NCBI GenBank assembly: GCA_037952775.1 | Contig: JBANAY010000004.1 | Location: 3,844,001-3,908,000 of the forward strand | Direction of reading: 5' to 3' | Source: Clonostachys chloroleuca | Taxonomy: Eukaryota; Ascomycota; Sordariomycetes; Hypocreales; Bionectriaceae | DNA length: 64,000 nt | Part shown: piece by piece, positions 62,380-64,000 of the stretch | Layout of the letters: each line of letters starts with the position of its first letter | Numbering within the stretch: position 1 is the first letter of the stretch | The notes under the pieces: generated by a model | The model's input: only the letters and a program-made list of their open reading frames with translations | The model's database searches: none | What the model was told of the DNA's origin: nothing | Translations under genes and position numbers: made by a program

Positions 62380-63382
62380 GATTTGGGCTGATAAATTTCA
62401 AGTGTAGTCGCTCAGATATCAAACGAGGTGGTTTTGGCTGGGTTAACTTCGAGCACAGAAGCAGAGCGGAAGCTGAGTCGGCCAAGCCTTGTGTCGCAGA
62501 GGGGAACAAAGGCCAATGTTTTTTTCTTCTCCCGCTCAACAGAAAGCCGAAAGCGTGGGAGGACAGAGCGGCGAGGGCATGGCCAGGTATTCGAAAGTCT
62601 TCCATTGGTAATGTTGGTTGTAGAGTGTTGGTTGTGAATATGCAGTTGGTCCTGATGTCGAACTCTTTGGTACTAGGCGGGTGGAGTATCGTCATCATGC
62701 TGCATGGATGGGCTGGTTCGCAGCACCGACATGTCCCGTGAGTAATATGACTGATTTTGGGTGGGGATGGGGGAGTCGATTCCCTGCACAAACCATCCAT
62801 TCCGGTATCTGGGAAGGGCATCCGCCGAGCCGGCCAGTCTTCTTAGTTATGTTTGGTGAGCGGCGGTTCGCCGCTGCAGAATAGATAGGAACTAAAACTC
62901 TCACCTACCACTTAGTGTAGGGTCCTCAGTCGTATTCCATCCACGAACATACCCTCCTGTATGAGCAGCTCTACCAATTCAAAATGGTATCATAGAACGG
63001 AAGAAGCCCACATAGACTCAGCATTTAGGCGATGGTCTAACAAGAATGCCAAGACATTCTCGGATAAGATTGGTTAAGCAATAACTCAAGAGGTTAGCTG
63101 CATGTTATTCGTTGTTGATTGTGGTCGATGGCCACGGGTGCCCTGCGCTTTCACTCTCACTACTGGCAATATTATTACTGGCGGCCAAGGCCCAAGTGCC
63201 GAGATCGTGGCCGAAAACTGGCGACTACAAGGATGAGGCTGAGGGGGAAGATAAGGACTAATGTAGGCAGGCTGATTGAAACTAGCATTGAGGTTTCTGC
63301 TTTTATAGGCACGTTGGTTTCTTTTCTTCTTCCTCGGTGTGTCCTGTGAGAATGCGACTATCTCTTATACACTGGCTCAGTG
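62380..63382. other. intergenic, 1 kb
   Basis: Promoter side of the large minus-strand gene and 3' side of the last gene. It contains the second copy of the 85-bp repeat (63107..63191). No gene recognised. Confidence 0.5.
63107..63191. repeat. 85-bp repeat, copy 2
   Basis: Direct-orientation partner of 56888..56972, about 6.2 kb away, with scattered substitutions. Confidence 0.75.
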
Positions 63383-63901
63383 TTACGCTAATAACGTATA
63401 TGAAATTAGCCACTGAATGAAAACACAGAGCGAAAAAGGAAAGAGAAGGAGAAGGAACAAGCATACTCCAAGAAACAACGGCCGACAGCGGGCGTCGTGA
63501 TTGTTTTTAAGCCCTTGAATCTCCTCGAGTATCACGCGCATTTCTTTGCAGGTTCGCTCAACGGTGGCAGGCTTTCCCCCCTCATGCTGCCAGCGGTAAA
63601 CGTCATGCCACATTTTGTCGTAACGGCGAAGCTTCCTCTCTATGTGGCAGCACACTGTACAAATTGTAGGTTGTTCTTCGGTCTCATAGACCAGCATGAG
63701 GCCACAAGTCTGGCCTATGCGGTATTCCCTGTTGCACTGCTCACCGAAACGACCCCATCGCCAATAACCACATTCCCAAAGGATTTGGTAATAGTAACAC
63801 ATACTTACACGTACAGGATGGGGATTGGGACAGTGAGCCTGCAGGCCTAGTAAACTCGGTACGAATAGGGAAAAAAGAACAAAAACTAGGAAAACGAACA
63901 T
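63383..63901 (-). CDS. Cys-rich protein of a fungal-specific type
   Basis: A 172-residue open frame. The convincing part is 'YYQILWECGYWRWGRFGEQC' followed by 'RIGQTCGLMLVYETEEQPTI', 'CTVCCHIERKLRRYDKMWHD', then 'GGKPATVERTCKEMRVILEE', resembling a common fungal pattern of a Cys-rich head plus a long charged helix. The first ~28 residues are hydrophobic and could be a signal anchor or a misread leader: a GTAAGT donor lies directly before 'MCYYYQ', so the start is uncertain. The last ~30 residues are also hydrophobic and may be untranslated or intronic. Function unknown; possible zinc binding. Confidence 0.5.
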   Translation of the reverse strand: MFVFLVFVLFSLFVPSLLGLQAHCPNPHPVRVSMCYYYQILWECGYWRWGRFGEQCNREYRIGQTCGLMLVYETEEQPTICTVCCHIERKLRRYDKMWHDVYRWQHEGGKPATVERTCKEMRVILEEIQGLKNNHDARCRPLFLGVCLFLLLLFPFSLCVFIQWLISYTLLA

Positions 63902-64000
63902 CAGGAAGGGATGAAAAGGCCCTTTTTATGGAGGCGAGCCAACAGTTTTGTTGGCTCTAAAGCATGTCCACAACCAACAACCCATTCTCATCCTGGTGTG

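Noticed and set aside
1..64000. Transposons, tRNA genes and telomere repeats
   Set aside because: No transposase, reverse transcriptase, terminal inverted repeat with target duplication, tRNA-like fold or TTAGGG array was recognised by eye; a profile search would be needed to exclude degenerate ones.

Overview
The window is nuclear DNA of a filamentous ascomycete, most likely a eurotiomycete of the Aspergillus/Penicillium type. Most genes carry one to four introns of 43-75 bp with GTANGT-like donors, a CTAAC/CTAAT-type branch site and a TAG/CAG acceptor. The gene families are typical of fungal accessory chromosome regions: FunK1 kinase, DUF3723, aminoglycoside-phosphotransferase-like kinase, degenerate patatin, MADS-only proteins, PNP-NACHT-ankyrin NLR, HMT1-type ABC half transporter and ferric reductase-like protein. 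I found no tRNA, rRNA, telomere array, intact transposon or secondary-metabolite cluster. Splice models were built by hand; where total coding length stays divisible by three across several introns I trust them more.

Layout. 0-16 kb: a secreted Ser/Thr-rich protein cut by the window edge, small genes including a MADS-like protein antisense to another gene, a decayed gene, a DUF3723 gene probably split by one base from its 848-residue disordered tail, a four-exon degenerate patatin, a second MADS-like protein, a four-exon ferric reductase-like gene and a BRCT protein with a huge Ala-rich coiled coil. 16-28 kb: a minisatellite, a GS...DxD nucleotidyltransferase-like protein, an F-box protein, a small Cys-rich gene with a decayed and interrupted copy, and a complete four-exon HMT1-type ABC transporter. 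28-44 kb: two small genes, two frameshifted genes, a phosphotransferase-like kinase with one frameshift lying between two copies of a segmental duplication that carries long perfect palindromes, a clean five-exon gene (36.2-38.7 kb), and a second local duplication around a membrane-protein gene. 44-64 kb: a two-exon hypothetical gene, a FunK1 kinase, a 4-kb NLR-type gene with 13 near-identical ankyrin repeats, a gene-end fragment, a 1,358-residue Q/P-rich protein whose zinc-finger tail lies beyond an in-frame stop, and a Cys-rich gene at the edge.

Two themes stand out. First, this is a patchwork of duplicated promoters and gene ends: four separate duplications, several with one intact and one decayed member and C-to-T/G-to-A differences. 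Second, many genes are interrupted by a single missing base, often inside a C, G or T run, while neighbouring multi-exon genes are perfectly open. That is either early pseudogenisation or systematic homopolymer miscalling, and reads or RNA would decide it. Functionally the best-supported theme is an accessory locus rich in signalling and possible self/non-self recognition proteins (NLR, FunK1, phosphotransferase-like kinase, patatin pseudoenzyme), with metal-linked membrane proteins (ferric reductase, HMT1-type ABC) alongside. I do not see evidence that they form one pathway.
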